Shown here piece by piece: positions 52,615 to 60,444 of a stretch of 64,000 nucleotides of DNA; the stretch's first letter is position 1; every line of letters begins with the position of its first letter. Source of the stretch: SHVO01 sp041905795 (lineage in GTDB: Bacteria; Pseudomonadota; Alphaproteobacteria; Rhodospirillales; Rhodospirillaceae); assembly GCA_041905795.1 (NCBI GenBank), contig JAYRKL010000011.1, positions 60,515 through 124,514 on the forward strand, in the 5' to 3' direction. The notes beneath the pieces were generated by a model. It did no database searches, was not told where the DNA came from, and saw nothing but the letters and a program-made list of their open reading frames with translations. A program made the position numbers and the translations under genes.

Positions 52615-53457
52615 ATGCGTAAGTTGTCCTTTGCCGCGGCGCTGGCCATGGGATTCGCTCTCGCCGGCCCGGCACGCGCCGCAACTGCGCCGCTGGTCGA
52701 ATTCGACATGATGACCTGGCCGGAAGTGAAGCAGGCCCTGGCCGACGGCAAGACCACGGCGCTCATCTACACCGGCGGCGTCGAGCAGCGCGGGCCCCAG
52801 GTGGTCAACGGCCTGCACAATTTCGTGGTGCAATACGTGGTGAAGGAGATCGCGCTCAAGCTCGGCAACGCCATCGCCATGCCGGTGTTGAACTTCACGC
52901 CCAACAACGCCAGCGCCGACCTGCCCGGCACCATCGGCCTGACCAACGAGATCATGGCCCTGGTGCTGGAGCGCATCGCCGAGCAGACCATCACGAACGG
53001 TTTCAAGAACGTGGTGCTGATGGGCGACCACGGCGGCGGCCAGGGTGCGGGCGCCGACAACGTCTATGCCGCCGTGGCCAAGAAGCTCGAGGACAAGTAC
53101 GGCGCCAAGGGCATTCACACATATTATTGCGACGCCTGCTACAAGGGCGCCCACGACGCCTATGACCAGTACCTGATCAAGCAGGGCCTGCCTGCCAGCA
53201 GCCATGCCGGCCTGGCCGACACCTCCGAAGCCCTCTACCTCGAAGGCAACCGCGCCTGGGTGCGCAAGGACAAGCTCGCGACCGCGGTGGGTGATCCGGT
53301 GGTGGACGGCAAGGTCGTGGTCGGCCCCAACAGCCCCAGAAACGGCATCGCCGGCGACGCCCGCGGCTCGAAGGCGGACTATGGCAAGGTCCGCGAGGAC
53401 ATGAAGATCGATATCGCCGTGAAGCAGATCCAGGCCTGGATCCCGCCCAGGAAGTAG
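52615..53457 (+). CDS. Exported creatininase-family protein with altered metal site
   Basis: A 280-aa protein with Sec signal (FAAALAMGFALAGPARAA). The creatininase fold is shown by TTALIYTGGVEQRGPQVVNG, then VLNFTPNNASADLPGTIGLT, and VVLMGDHGGGQGAGADNV. In creatininase the corresponding first motif is GxxEQHGPHLP with His ligands; here the segment reads EQRGPQ, so two His are replaced and metal binding must differ. It belongs to the secreted creatininase-like subfamily of gram-negatives whose substrate is unknown. AGGAGATCCTC precedes the ATG. It is divergent from the TonB-module operon. Confidence 0.85.
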   Translation: MRKLSFAAALAMGFALAGPARAATAPLVEFDMMTWPEVKQALADGKTTALIYTGGVEQRGPQVVNGLHNFVVQYVVKEIALKLGNAIAMPVLNFTPNNASADLPGTIGLTNEIMALVLERIAEQTITNGFKNVVLMGDHGGGQGAGADNVYAAVAKKLEDKYGAKGIHTYYCDACYKGAHDAYDQYLIKQGLPASSHAGLADTSEALYLEGNRAWVRKDKLATAVGDPVVDGKVVVGPNSPRNGIAGDARGSKADYGKVREDMKIDIAVKQIQAWIPPRK

Positions 53458-53461
53458 GCCC

Positions 53462-54142
53462 TCAGGCGTCGTTCTTGCCGAGGTCCAGCTCCGGCAAGGT
53501 GATTTTCCAGCGCAGCGACGCGAGACGCAGCGCCAGGATGACGGCGGCGCCGATGGAGCCGGCGATGGCCGGCGTCAGGTCGAACCGCCGCAGCAGCACG
53601 TAGGCCATGAGGCCGGCGATGCAGGTGGTGACGTATAGCTCCGACTTGCGGAAGATCAGCGGGATCTGGGCGCTCAGCACATCGCGTATCAGACCGCCGG
53701 CGCAACCGGTGATGGTCCCCATCAGTATAATGATCAGGCCGGACATGTGCAGGTTCTCGGCCACCTGGGCGCCGCTGACAGCGGAGAACGCCAGGCCGAT
53801 GGCGTCGGCGTAGATCAGGGCGCGGTCCGGCGGCGCGTAGGACCGCACCCAGAACCAGGTGACGGCGGTGGCGGCCAGGCAGGCGACGATGAAGCTTGGG
53901 TCGGCGATCCAGAAGATCGGGTGGCGGCCCAGCAGCACGTCGCGCAGCGTGCCGCCGCCGATGGCGGTCACCATGGCCAGCACGCAGACGCCGATGACAT
54001 CCAGCTTGAGCCGCCCGGCCGCCAAGGCGCCGCTGGCCGCGAATACCGCGACCGCGAGCAGCATGAAGGCGTGAATCAGGGCCGCGGTGTTCTGCGGGTC
54101 GAGAGTCTGGGCGACCAGGGCGGGAATCTGTTCTTGGGCCAT
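53462..54142 (-). CDS. TRIC/YadS (UPF0126) family membrane protein
   Basis: A 226-aa inner-membrane protein with seven predicted helices arranged as two UPF0126 repeats, each with the family signature: TAIGGGTLRDVLLGRHPIFW and TGCAGGLIRDVLSAQIPLIF. Homologues are trimeric intracellular cation channels or glycine transporters. The start ATG 54142 is chosen because upstream codons read into low-quality sequence; it lies 4 bp past the creatininase stop in convergent orientation. It is divergent from copA by 220 bp. Confidence 0.9.
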   Translation of the reverse strand: MAQEQIPALVAQTLDPQNTAALIHAFMLLAVAVFAASGALAAGRLKLDVIGVCVLAMVTAIGGGTLRDVLLGRHPIFWIADPSFIVACLAATAVTWFWVRSYAPPDRALIYADAIGLAFSAVSGAQVAENLHMSGLIIILMGTITGCAGGLIRDVLSAQIPLIFRKSELYVTTCIAGLMAYVLLRRFDLTPAIAGSIGAAVILALRLASLRWKITLPELDLGKNDA

Positions 54143-54362
54143 GGCGGTTCGGGCGCGGCTGCGACGGAGAGGATCATGATCAATACCCCGCCTGGAGGCG
54201 ATATGCAGGGAAATTCCGGCGTCGCTGCGATCCCGGCTGCCGCGTGGTGTGGCCGTGCCGTGCCGCGCCGGCATTCGGGGGATGGACGCCGGCGGGAGAG
54301 GGATGGAATGTGGGCCTGCGTATTTTGAGAGCCGCAACTCCCGCGCCCGAGGCAAAGCCGTC

Positions 54363-56072
54363 ATGACCAGCCGCCGTTCGTTCATAAAGCAGGGCTCTTC
54401 CCTCGCCGGCGGCACCGCCCTCGCGGCCCTGTGGCCGCGCTGGGCCCGCAGCGCGGCCCCCGGCATGCCCCGCACCCCGCCCGCCCTCCTGGGCCCCGAT
54501 ATCGCTCTCACCATTGGCCATAGGCCGTGGGTGGTGGACGGACGCGAGTCCCACGCCGTGACGGTCAACGGCACCCTCCCCGGCCCGCTCATCCGGTTGC
54601 GGGAGGGGCAGAAGGCCCGCTTGTCGGTCACCAACCACCTGGACGAGGACACCTCGGTCCACTGGCACGGCGTACTGCTTCCCTTCCAGTTTGACGGCGT
54701 GCCCGGAGTCAGCTTCCCCGGCATCAGGCCGGGGGATACCTTCGTATATGAATTTCCCGTCGTTCAGTCGGGCACCTATTGGTACCACAGCCATTCCGGC
54801 ATGCAGGAGCAGTCCGGCCTTTATGGTCCCCTGATCCTGGACCCCGCCGGGGCCGATCCGGTTTCATACGACCGCGAGCATATTGTCGTGCTGTCGGACT
54901 TCAGCTTCCTGCATCCGCATACCATCATGAAGCGGCTGAAGCAGCAGCCAGGCGTTTTCAACATGAGGAAGCAAACTCTGGCCGGGCTGCTCGCCGGCGA
55001 GGACCAGCCGTTCAAGGAGCGGTTGGAGTGGGCGAAGATGCCCATGGACCCCACCGACATTTCCGACGTGACCGGCGCGGCATACACCTACCTGGTCAAC
55101 GGTCATGGGCCCAAGGATAACTGGACCGCGCTGTTCAAGCCGGGCGAGCGCCTGCGCCTGCGGATCATCAACGCCTCGGCGATGACGATCTTCAACGTCC
55201 GCCTCCCCGGCCTGCCGATGTCGGTGGTTCAGGCCGACGGTCAGAATGTCCGGCCGGTCGAGACCGACGAGTTCCAGATCGCCATCGCCGAGACCTACGA
55301 CGTCGTGCTCGGACCCATGCCGGACGCCGCCTTTACCCTGGTCGCCGAGGCCGTGGACCGCTCCGGCCTGGCGCGCGCGACCCTCGCGCCGCGCGACGGC
55401 ATGACCGCCGCGGTCCCGCCGCTGCGCCGGCGTCCGACGGCAACCATGGCGGACATGGGCATGGATATGAGCGCCATGGCCGGGATGGATCATGGTGCGA
55501 TGGATCATGGTGCGATGAGCATGCGCGATCCCCTGAACGCGCCGCAGGTCAAGATGGGACCGGGTGTCGAGATGATCTCCCCGATGCCGAAAGACCGCAC
55601 CGGCGAGCGCGGACAAGGCCTGGAGGACGCGGCGCACCGCGTGCTCGTCTATACCGACCTGGTCGCGCTCGATCCCAATCCCGACCCGCGCCCGCCGTCG
55701 CGGACCAAGGAGATTCACCTGACCGGCAACATGGAGCGCTTCATGTGGTCTTTCGACGGCCAGAAGCTGAGCGAGGTGACCGAGCCCATTCCGTTCCGCC
55801 TGAACGAGCGCGTGCGTGTGGTGCTGGTCAACGACACCATGATGTCCCACCCGATCCATTTGCATGGACACTTCTTCGAGGTGGTGAACGGCCACCCCGG
55901 CCATCACCCGCGCAAGCACACCGTCAATGTCGCCCCGGGCGGCAAAGTGACGTTCGATTTGACCGCCGACGCGCCCGGCGACTGGGCCTTCCACTGCCAC
56001 ATGCTCTACCATATGCATGCCGGCATGATGCGCGTCGTCACCGTGCGCCCGCTCGCGGAAGACCCGCGGTGA
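54363..56072 (+). CDS. copA: Periplasmic multicopper oxidase CopA
   Basis: A 569-aa Tat-exported enzyme (TSRRSFIKQGSSLAGG). Copper ligands are present in the standard order: VHWHG (type 2/3), WYHSHSG, HPIHLHGHFFEV and HCHMLYHMHAGM with the type 1 Cys, flanking His and a Met axial ligand. Between domains 2 and 3 lies a Met/His-rich insert (MADMGMDMSAMAGMDHGAM) typical of CopA/PcoA, which binds Cu(I). It oxidises Cu(I) to the less toxic Cu(II). The ATG at 54363 fits the Tat leader. Its stop overlaps the copB start (TGATG). Confidence 0.95.
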   Translation: MTSRRSFIKQGSSLAGGTALAALWPRWARSAAPGMPRTPPALLGPDIALTIGHRPWVVDGRESHAVTVNGTLPGPLIRLREGQKARLSVTNHLDEDTSVHWHGVLLPFQFDGVPGVSFPGIRPGDTFVYEFPVVQSGTYWYHSHSGMQEQSGLYGPLILDPAGADPVSYDREHIVVLSDFSFLHPHTIMKRLKQQPGVFNMRKQTLAGLLAGEDQPFKERLEWAKMPMDPTDISDVTGAAYTYLVNGHGPKDNWTALFKPGERLRLRIINASAMTIFNVRLPGLPMSVVQADGQNVRPVETDEFQIAIAETYDVVLGPMPDAAFTLVAEAVDRSGLARATLAPRDGMTAAVPPLRRRPTATMADMGMDMSAMAGMDHGAMDHGAMSMRDPLNAPQVKMGPGVEMISPMPKDRTGERGQGLEDAAHRVLVYTDLVALDPNPDPRPPSRTKEIHLTGNMERFMWSFDGQKLSEVTEPIPFRLNERVRVVLVNDTMMSHPIHLHGHFFEVVNGHPGHHPRKHTVNVAPGGKVTFDLTADAPGDWAFHCHMLYHMHAGMMRVVTVRPLAEDPR

Positions 56073-56869
56073 TGCGTTTCCTCCCCGCCCTTTTCGCCGT
56101 CCTGCTGGGCGGTCAGGCCATGGCCGCCGATCAGGCGGAAGAGCCGTCCCCGCCCCTGGATCACGCGGCCGACCGCCTCTTTGGCCCCAAAGCCATGGAA
56201 GACGCGCGCGCGCTCATGCACGAAGAGCATGGCGGCGGCCGGTTTACCAAGGTGATGATCAACCTCGCCGAGTATTCCGTCCTGCGCGGGCAAGGCGGTT
56301 ACCGCTGGGACGGCGAAGCCTGGTACGGCGGCGATATCGACCGCGCGGTCCTGAAGAGCGAGGGTGACGGCGTCTTCAAGACCGGGGCCGGGCACGCCGA
56401 AATCCAGGCGCTGTATTCCCGGGCCGTCGGCCCTTATTTCGACCTGCAGGCCGGTCTGCGTCAGGATGTAGCCGGCCCCGGCCCCACCCGCACGTATGCC
56501 ACGGTGGGAGTCGAGGGACTTGCCGCTTACTGGTTCGAGCTGGAAGGCGCCGTCTTCCTTTCGCAGAAGGGCGAAGCCCTCGCCCGAGCCACCGCCTCCT
56601 ACGACCAGCTCCTCACCCAGCGCCTGGTCGTGCAACCGAGGCTCGAGGTCAATTTCGCGGCGCAGGACACTCCCGCCGCCCATACCGGCGCCGGTCTCTC
56701 GGAGATCGCGGCCGGGTTGCGCCTGCGCTACGAATTCAGCCGCCAGTTCGCGCCCTATGTCGGCATCAGCTACACCGGCAAAGCCGGGAAGACCGCGGAC
56801 TATGCACGGGCGATGGGCGAGCGGGTCAGCGGCATCGGCGCGGTGATGGGACTGCGCGCGTGGTTCTAG
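56072..56869 (+). CDS. copB: Copper-resistance outer-membrane protein CopB
   Basis: A 265-aa exported protein; signal peptide ALFAVLLGGQAMAA. The mature part matches the CopB family: YSVLRGQGGYRWDGEAWYGG, VGPYFDLQAGLRQDVAGPGP, RLVVQPRLEVNFAAQD and a C-terminal barrel strand with VGISYTGKAGKT, ending ...AVMGLRAWF. It lacks the long Met-rich N-terminus of Pseudomonas CopB, as in most alphaproteobacteria. Translation is coupled to copA. It probably sequesters or exports copper at the outer membrane. Its stop codon lies in a TCTAGAGCATGTTAG repeat half. Confidence 0.92.
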   Translation: MRFLPALFAVLLGGQAMAADQAEEPSPPLDHAADRLFGPKAMEDARALMHEEHGGGRFTKVMINLAEYSVLRGQGGYRWDGEAWYGGDIDRAVLKSEGDGVFKTGAGHAEIQALYSRAVGPYFDLQAGLRQDVAGPGPTRTYATVGVEGLAAYWFELEGAVFLSQKGEALARATASYDQLLTQRLVVQPRLEVNFAAQDTPAAHTGAGLSEIAAGLRLRYEFSRQFAPYVGISYTGKAGKTADYARAMGERVSGIGAVMGLRAWF

Positions 56870-56890
56870 AGCATGTTAGTCGGCCGCTTC
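56865..56890. repeat. Half copy of the palindromic intergenic repeat
   Basis: TCTAGAGCATGTTAG followed by tCGGCCGctTCC resembles the reverse complement of the element at 38426-38474 (CTGGAGCATGTTAGGCCGAAG), carrying the copB stop in its first bases. Only one arm is preserved. Confidence 0.5.
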
Positions 56891-57433
56891 CGCCGCGCCG
56901 ACAAGGGCGGCGATCTGCTGCTTCGCCCGCCTGAGTCGCATTTCGACGGCTTTTGCCGTCGTCTTGAGCTGGTCGGCGGTTTCCTGTTGGGAGAGGCCCG
57001 CGACCGTCACCAGCAGCAGCGGCTCCTTGTAAAACGGCGGCAGCTTCGCGATGGCTTTGTCCAGTTCCTCCAGCCGGCGATCGGACTCGTCGGCATCCGG
57101 ATCGCGCGGCTCCGGTGCGGCCTCCCGCGCGAACAAGCCGAGAACCCTTCTGCGCACCGTTTCCCGGCGCGAGAAATCGCGGCACTTGTTGAGGGCGATG
57201 GTCCGCAGCCAGGTTCCGAAGCTGCGCGTGGGATCGTAACGCTTGAGCGCCAGCCAGGCCGCCACGAAGCTATTCTGTACGATGTCATAGGCGTCGTGGG
57301 CATTACCGACATACCGCCGCGCGAGCCGGTAAAGCGGTTCCTTATGCCGCGAAACCAGACGATCGAAAGCCCGCCTGTCGCCGGCGCGCGCGCGCGCCGC
57401 GTCAGCGGCATCCGGGTCCTCGGCGCGCGCCAT
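56876..57433 (-). CDS. ECF sigma factor, CnrH-like
   Basis: A 185-aa ECF-type sigma factor. Region 2 reads FDRLVSRHKEPLYRLARRYVGNAHDAYDIVQNSFVAAW with GTWLRTIALNKCRDFSRR, and region 4 LPPFYKEPLLLVTVAGLSQQETADQLKTTAKAVEMRLRRAK. It is the last gene of a three-gene minus-strand operon, following the CnrX-like gene by 1 bp. In Cupriavidus metallidurans the same three-part system, cnrYXH, releases CnrH when CnrX binds metal. It probably activates the copper genes around it. Confidence 0.9.
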   Translation of the reverse strand: MARAEDPDAADAARARAGDRRAFDRLVSRHKEPLYRLARRYVGNAHDAYDIVQNSFVAAWLALKRYDPTRSFGTWLRTIALNKCRDFSRRETVRRRVLGLFAREAAPEPRDPDADESDRRLEELDKAIAKLPPFYKEPLLLVTVAGLSQQETADQLKTTAKAVEMRLRRAKQQIAALVGAAEAAD

Positions 57434-57434
57434 G

Positions 57435-57878
57435 TTACTGCGGTTCCGGCGTAAGGGCCTCCAGGACCGTCTTGTCGAACCGCTCCGCCTGATCGGGCGT
57501 CAGAACGGCGCGCATCGCCAGAACATGCGTGATGGTGTGCTCTTGCAGTGACGCCATCGCCACATGGAAGCGCCCGATGGCCTGTTTGGCGTCGTCGCCG
57601 AAGATGTGCTCTTTTTCGAGGGCTTGCGCCAGATCGCGGTTCGCAGCGCGCATGTGCGCTTCCTGTTCCTTGCGGTCCAGGGCGAATTGGGCTTCCAGCG
57701 CGCCAATCCGTTTGTCCTGCTCGGGTGTCAGGCCGAGGCTGCGGTGGAGCACCTCGTCAAGGCTGCCCGAATGGATGTGGTGGTCCTGCTGGCGCGCGGC
57801 GCCGGCCCAGAACCCCAGGCCCGCCGCCGAGATCGTCAGGAAAGCCACCGCCGCGCTCAGCCGGGTCGCGGTGTTCAC
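57435..57878 (-). CDS. Periplasmic metal sensor, CnrX-like
   Basis: A 147-aa membrane-anchored periplasmic protein; one N-terminal helix (LSAAVAFLTISAAGLGFWAGA) and a four-helix CnrX/ZraP-type domain. Aligning with CnrX, the ligand positions H42, H46, E63, H119 and M123 correspond to D41, H45, E62, H118 and M122 here, so only the first His is changed. A His cluster (DHHIH, residues 32-36) lies just before. The start is GTG in a GTGA overlap with the CnrY-like stop. It should sense periplasmic metal and signal to the anti-sigma protein. Confidence 0.85.
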   Translation of the reverse strand: MNTATRLSAAVAFLTISAAGLGFWAGAARQQDHHIHSGSLDEVLHRSLGLTPEQDKRIGALEAQFALDRKEQEAHMRAANRDLAQALEKEHIFGDDAKQAIGRFHVAMASLQEHTITHVLAMRAVLTPDQAERFDKTVLEALTPEPQ

Positions 57879-58159
57879 GAGCGATGACCGAGCAAGAGCG
57901 TGGACGGGGCCAACGCCGGTCCCGGCGAAAACACGTCAAGGCGCGCCGTCGCGCTCTCCGACACCGGGTTTGCAAGTCCAAAGGCCAGGCCGCCCGCCAG
58001 CAGAATCGCCACCAGGGCCGCCTGAACCTCGATCACGCGCCGGCCCAACCGCCGTTTGTCATCCTCGGCGTCGATCCGCGCCCAAATCTCGCGTTCGAGG
58101 CCGTCGAGCGCGCGCTCCGGCGGCTGCCGCAAAAGCTGATCCAGGCGTCCTTGTGTCAT
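57875..58159 (-). CDS. Anti-sigma factor, CnrY-like
   Basis: A 94-aa protein, matching CnrY (about 95 aa) in length and layout: a cytoplasmic N-terminus of 45 residues with amphipathic segments (LDQLLRQPPERALDGLEREIWARI) that would bind the sigma factor, one transmembrane helix (VIEVQAALVAILLAGGLAFGLA), and a periplasmic tail of about 25 residues to contact the CnrX-like sensor. Sequence similarity alone would not identify it; gene order and topology do. It is first in the operon and divergent from the CusF-like gene. Confidence 0.75.
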   Translation of the reverse strand: MTQGRLDQLLRQPPERALDGLEREIWARIDAEDDKRRLGRRVIEVQAALVAILLAGGLAFGLANPVSESATARLDVFSPGPALAPSTLLLGHRS

Positions 58160-58178
58160 CGCGGCCTCGTGCTTATGC

Positions 58179-58217
58179 CCTTGATACGTCTTGACCCTTG
58201 ATACGTCTTTATACGTC
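58179..58217. promoter_or_regulatory. Triple GACGTAT repeat between divergent cnrY-like and cusF-like genes
   Basis: On the minus strand GACGTAT occurs three times (plus-strand TACGTC ends at 58190, 58207, 58217), the first two in identical CCTTGATACGTCTT blocks. The segment lies directly upstream of the CnrY-like gene. CGTAT-like cores resemble ECF -10 elements or could be operator copies; not resolved. Confidence 0.45.
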
Positions 58218-58318
58218 CCGGAGACCCTTTTCCCTCCCGGAGGGGTGGGTCACAGGCGCGCGTATTGATTCTATTGTGCCACTATAGGCAAACGCGGCCA
58301 TACATTGGGAGTACCGGC

Positions 58319-58663
58319 ATGAAGGCCCTCGCGCTCGTCATACTATCCGTGGTTCCGGCCGGCACGGCCGCCCTCGCCGCCCCCGGACCGCTCAACTCCT
58401 CCGGTCCCGCCATGATCCGCGTCGCCCAGGAGGCCGAAATCGCCGGCAAGGGCACCGTGAACGCCGTTGACCCCGGCGCGCATAAGATCAACCTTACCCA
58501 TGAGCCCATCGCCGCCCTCGGTTGGCCCGCCATGAGGATGACCTTCCAGGCCAACCGTACGATCGATCTGAAGGCGCTGAAAGCCGGCGCCCAGGTCGAC
58601 TTCGTGCTGGAGAAGAAGGGCAGCGGTTACGAGGTCAAATCGGTCACGCCCCTCGCCCGGTAA
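58319..58663 (+). CDS. Periplasmic CusF-like copper-binding protein
   Basis: A 114-aa exported protein; signal peptide ALVILSVVPAGTAALAA. The mature domain matches CusF_Ec (PF11604): GKGTVNAVDPGAHKINLTHEPI, ALGWPAMRMTFQANRTIDL and VDFVLEKKGSGYEVKSV. The copper site of CusF (His, Trp, two Met) is kept: His in NLTHEPI, Trp in LGWPAM, Met in PAM and RMTF. It chaperones Cu(I)/Ag(I). ATG 58319 follows GGGAGTACCGGC. It heads the cusF-like-copC-DUF1775-copD operon, divergent from the sigma module. Confidence 0.92.
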   Translation: MKALALVILSVVPAGTAALAAPGPLNSSGPAMIRVAQEAEIAGKGTVNAVDPGAHKINLTHEPIAALGWPAMRMTFQANRTIDLKALKAGAQVDFVLEKKGSGYEVKSVTPLAR

Positions 58664-58688
58664 CGCGATCAAGGATCAGGAAAACGTC

Positions 58689-59051
58689 ATGACCCGCCCG
58701 ATCACGTCAGCCGCCCTATCGGCCCTGCTCGCGGTAGTCTGCCCGGGGGCCGCACTGGCGCATGCCTGGTTGGAATCCTCCGTCCCCGCCGCCAACGGCA
58801 CTCTTGCGCCCGACTCCAAGGAAATAACGCTGACGTTCGACGAGGACGTGAAGCCGGTGTCGTGCAAATTGATCGACGGCGCCGGCAAGGAAGCCGCCGT
58901 CCTCGGCAAGGCGCACGCCGCCGGTGAAACCTTGCACGTGCCGCTGGTCGGCCGGCCGATGCCGGGAAAGTACAGCCTGACCTGCCGCGTCGTCGGCCCG
59001 GATACCCATGCCGTCAACGGCGCCTTGAACTTCGTCGTCGGGACCCCATAA
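58689..59051 (+). CDS. copC: Periplasmic copper-binding protein CopC
   Basis: A 120-aa protein with a signal peptide ending AALA; the mature N-terminus is HAWLESSVPA, the His brace of the CopC Cu(II) site. PAANGTLAPDSKEITLTFDEDV is the usual family run, followed by PGKYSLTCRVVGPDTHAVNGALNFVV with the DxH ligands. It binds Cu(II) in the periplasm and is thought to hand it to CopD. It lies 25 bp after the CusF-like gene; the AGGA ribosome-binding site is present. Confidence 0.95.
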   Translation: MTRPITSAALSALLAVVCPGAALAHAWLESSVPAANGTLAPDSKEITLTFDEDVKPVSCKLIDGAGKEAAVLGKAHAAGETLHVPLVGRPMPGKYSLTCRVVGPDTHAVNGALNFVVGTP

Positions 59052-59075
59052 CCAGTGATTACAGGAGCAATACCC

Positions 59076-59528
59076 ATGGCGTTGTCACGGATCCCTCTGC
59101 GTCTGGTCCTCGCCGCCGGTTTATTGGCGCCGTGCGCCGCACAGGCGCACGTCACTGTCAGGCCGGCGGAGGCTCCCGCCGGAGAAACCGTCACCTACAG
59201 CGTGCGCGTGCCGTCGGAGGGAGAGGTGGCGACGACGGCCGTCGAGTTGGAAGTCCCCACAGGCGTGACCGTGGTCTCGGTGGAAGGCGCCGCGGGAAGC
59301 TACGAACTGAAGAAGGACGGCGCCCGGATCACGGCCATCGCCTGGAAGACCAACGTGCCGCCCGGCGAAAGGACCGAACTCAAATTCGTCGCCAGGAATC
59401 CGTCCTCCGGAGCCGAGCTGATATGGAAAGCGCATCAGCGGTTCCAGGACGGCACCCAGGCCGATTGGGTGGAGCCGAAGGGCGGTAAGCGCCCAGCCTC
59501 GCTCACGGTCCTCAAGACCGCCCCATAA
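59076..59528 (+). CDS. Periplasmic YcnI-like DUF1775 copper protein
   Basis: A 150-aa exported protein. After the signal peptide (LVLAAGLLAPCAAQA) the mature start is HVTVRPAEAPAGETVTY; the N-terminal His is the metal ligand that defines DUF1775/YcnI copper-binding proteins. LEVPTGVTVVSVEG and AWKTNVPPGERTELKF are further landmarks. ACAGGAGC before ATG 59076 sets the start; an upstream ATG at 59055 lacks one. Position between copC and copD supports a role in periplasmic copper handling. Confidence 0.9.
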   Translation: MALSRIPLRLVLAAGLLAPCAAQAHVTVRPAEAPAGETVTYSVRVPSEGEVATTAVELEVPTGVTVVSVEGAAGSYELKKDGARITAIAWKTNVPPGERTELKFVARNPSSGAELIWKAHQRFQDGTQADWVEPKGGKRPASLTVLKTAP

Positions 59529-59553
59529 GCCTGACGTCGCGCCCGGCGCCGGC

Positions 59554-60444
59554 ATGGAAGAGACATTCTGGACCTATGCGGGCTGGACCTATGCAGCGGG
59601 CATCAACCGCTGGATGCTCTATGCCGCGTCGCTGCTCGCCATCGGCTCGGCGCTGTTTCTTCTTTTGATCCGCGCCACCGCGCATGGACGGGCGGCCGCC
59701 GCCGAGGCCGGCGTGCGCGCGAGTTGCGTGGCGGGCCTGGCCTTTGTCCTCGCCGTCGGCCTGGGCGGCGCCGACATGATCGCCGGCCCGCTGTCGGCCC
59801 TCTTCTCCTCCGACGCCTGGGGCATGGGTCTGGACAGCAGCCTCGGGCGCAGCGCCGGGCTTGGCCTAGCCGGCAGCCTGCTGCTGATCGCCGGATTCAG
59901 GACTGAGAGACGCTGGGTGTTGCTCCTCGGCGCCGTCGCGGCGACCGGGAGTTTCCTGCTGACCGGCCACGCCGCCGCGACCAAGCCGGCGTGGCCCATG
60001 CAGGCCTTGACGGCGGTTCACATGGCCGGCGCCGGCTTCTGGTTCGGCGCGCTTATGCCGCTGTACCGGGTGGTGCTGCGCGACACGCCGGCCCAGGCCG
60101 GCGCCGTCATGGCCGACTTTTCCCGTCTCGCCGTCTGGCTTGTGGCGTTCCTGGCGGCGAGCGGCGCGGCGATGTCCTATCTCCAGCTCAGGCGCGTCTC
60201 GGCCCTGTTCACCACCGACTACGGCTGGCGCCTCGCCGCCAAGCTTTGCCTGTTCGGGAGTCTCCTGGGCCTGGCCGCGTATAACAAGTTCACGTTGACC
60301 CCGCGTCTCATGATCGACGGCGAGAGTAGCGCCGCCGCGCTGCGCCGGTCGATTTTGTGGGAGTACGTGCTTTTCCTGCTTATCCTGGGGGCCGCGGCGG
60401 TCCTGAGTGCGAGCGCGCCTCCCGGCCCTCACCCGGCATCCTGA
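59554..60444 (+). CDS. copD: Copper transport membrane protein CopD
   Basis: A 296-aa inner-membrane protein with about eight helices. Family marks include TAVHMAGAGFWFGALMPLY with the membrane His, FLLTGHAAATKP, and LAAKLCLFGSLLGLAAYNKFTLTPRL near the C-terminus. It is thought to move copper from CopC into the cytoplasm. It is last in the operon, and its final 16 bp overlap the end of the convergent CYTH gene. Confidence 0.93.
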   Translation: MEETFWTYAGWTYAAGINRWMLYAASLLAIGSALFLLLIRATAHGRAAAAEAGVRASCVAGLAFVLAVGLGGADMIAGPLSALFSSDAWGMGLDSSLGRSAGLGLAGSLLLIAGFRTERRWVLLLGAVAATGSFLLTGHAAATKPAWPMQALTAVHMAGAGFWFGALMPLYRVVLRDTPAQAGAVMADFSRLAVWLVAFLAASGAAMSYLQLRRVSALFTTDYGWRLAAKLCLFGSLLGLAAYNKFTLTPRLMIDGESSAAALRRSILWEYVLFLLILGAAAVLSASAPPGPHPAS

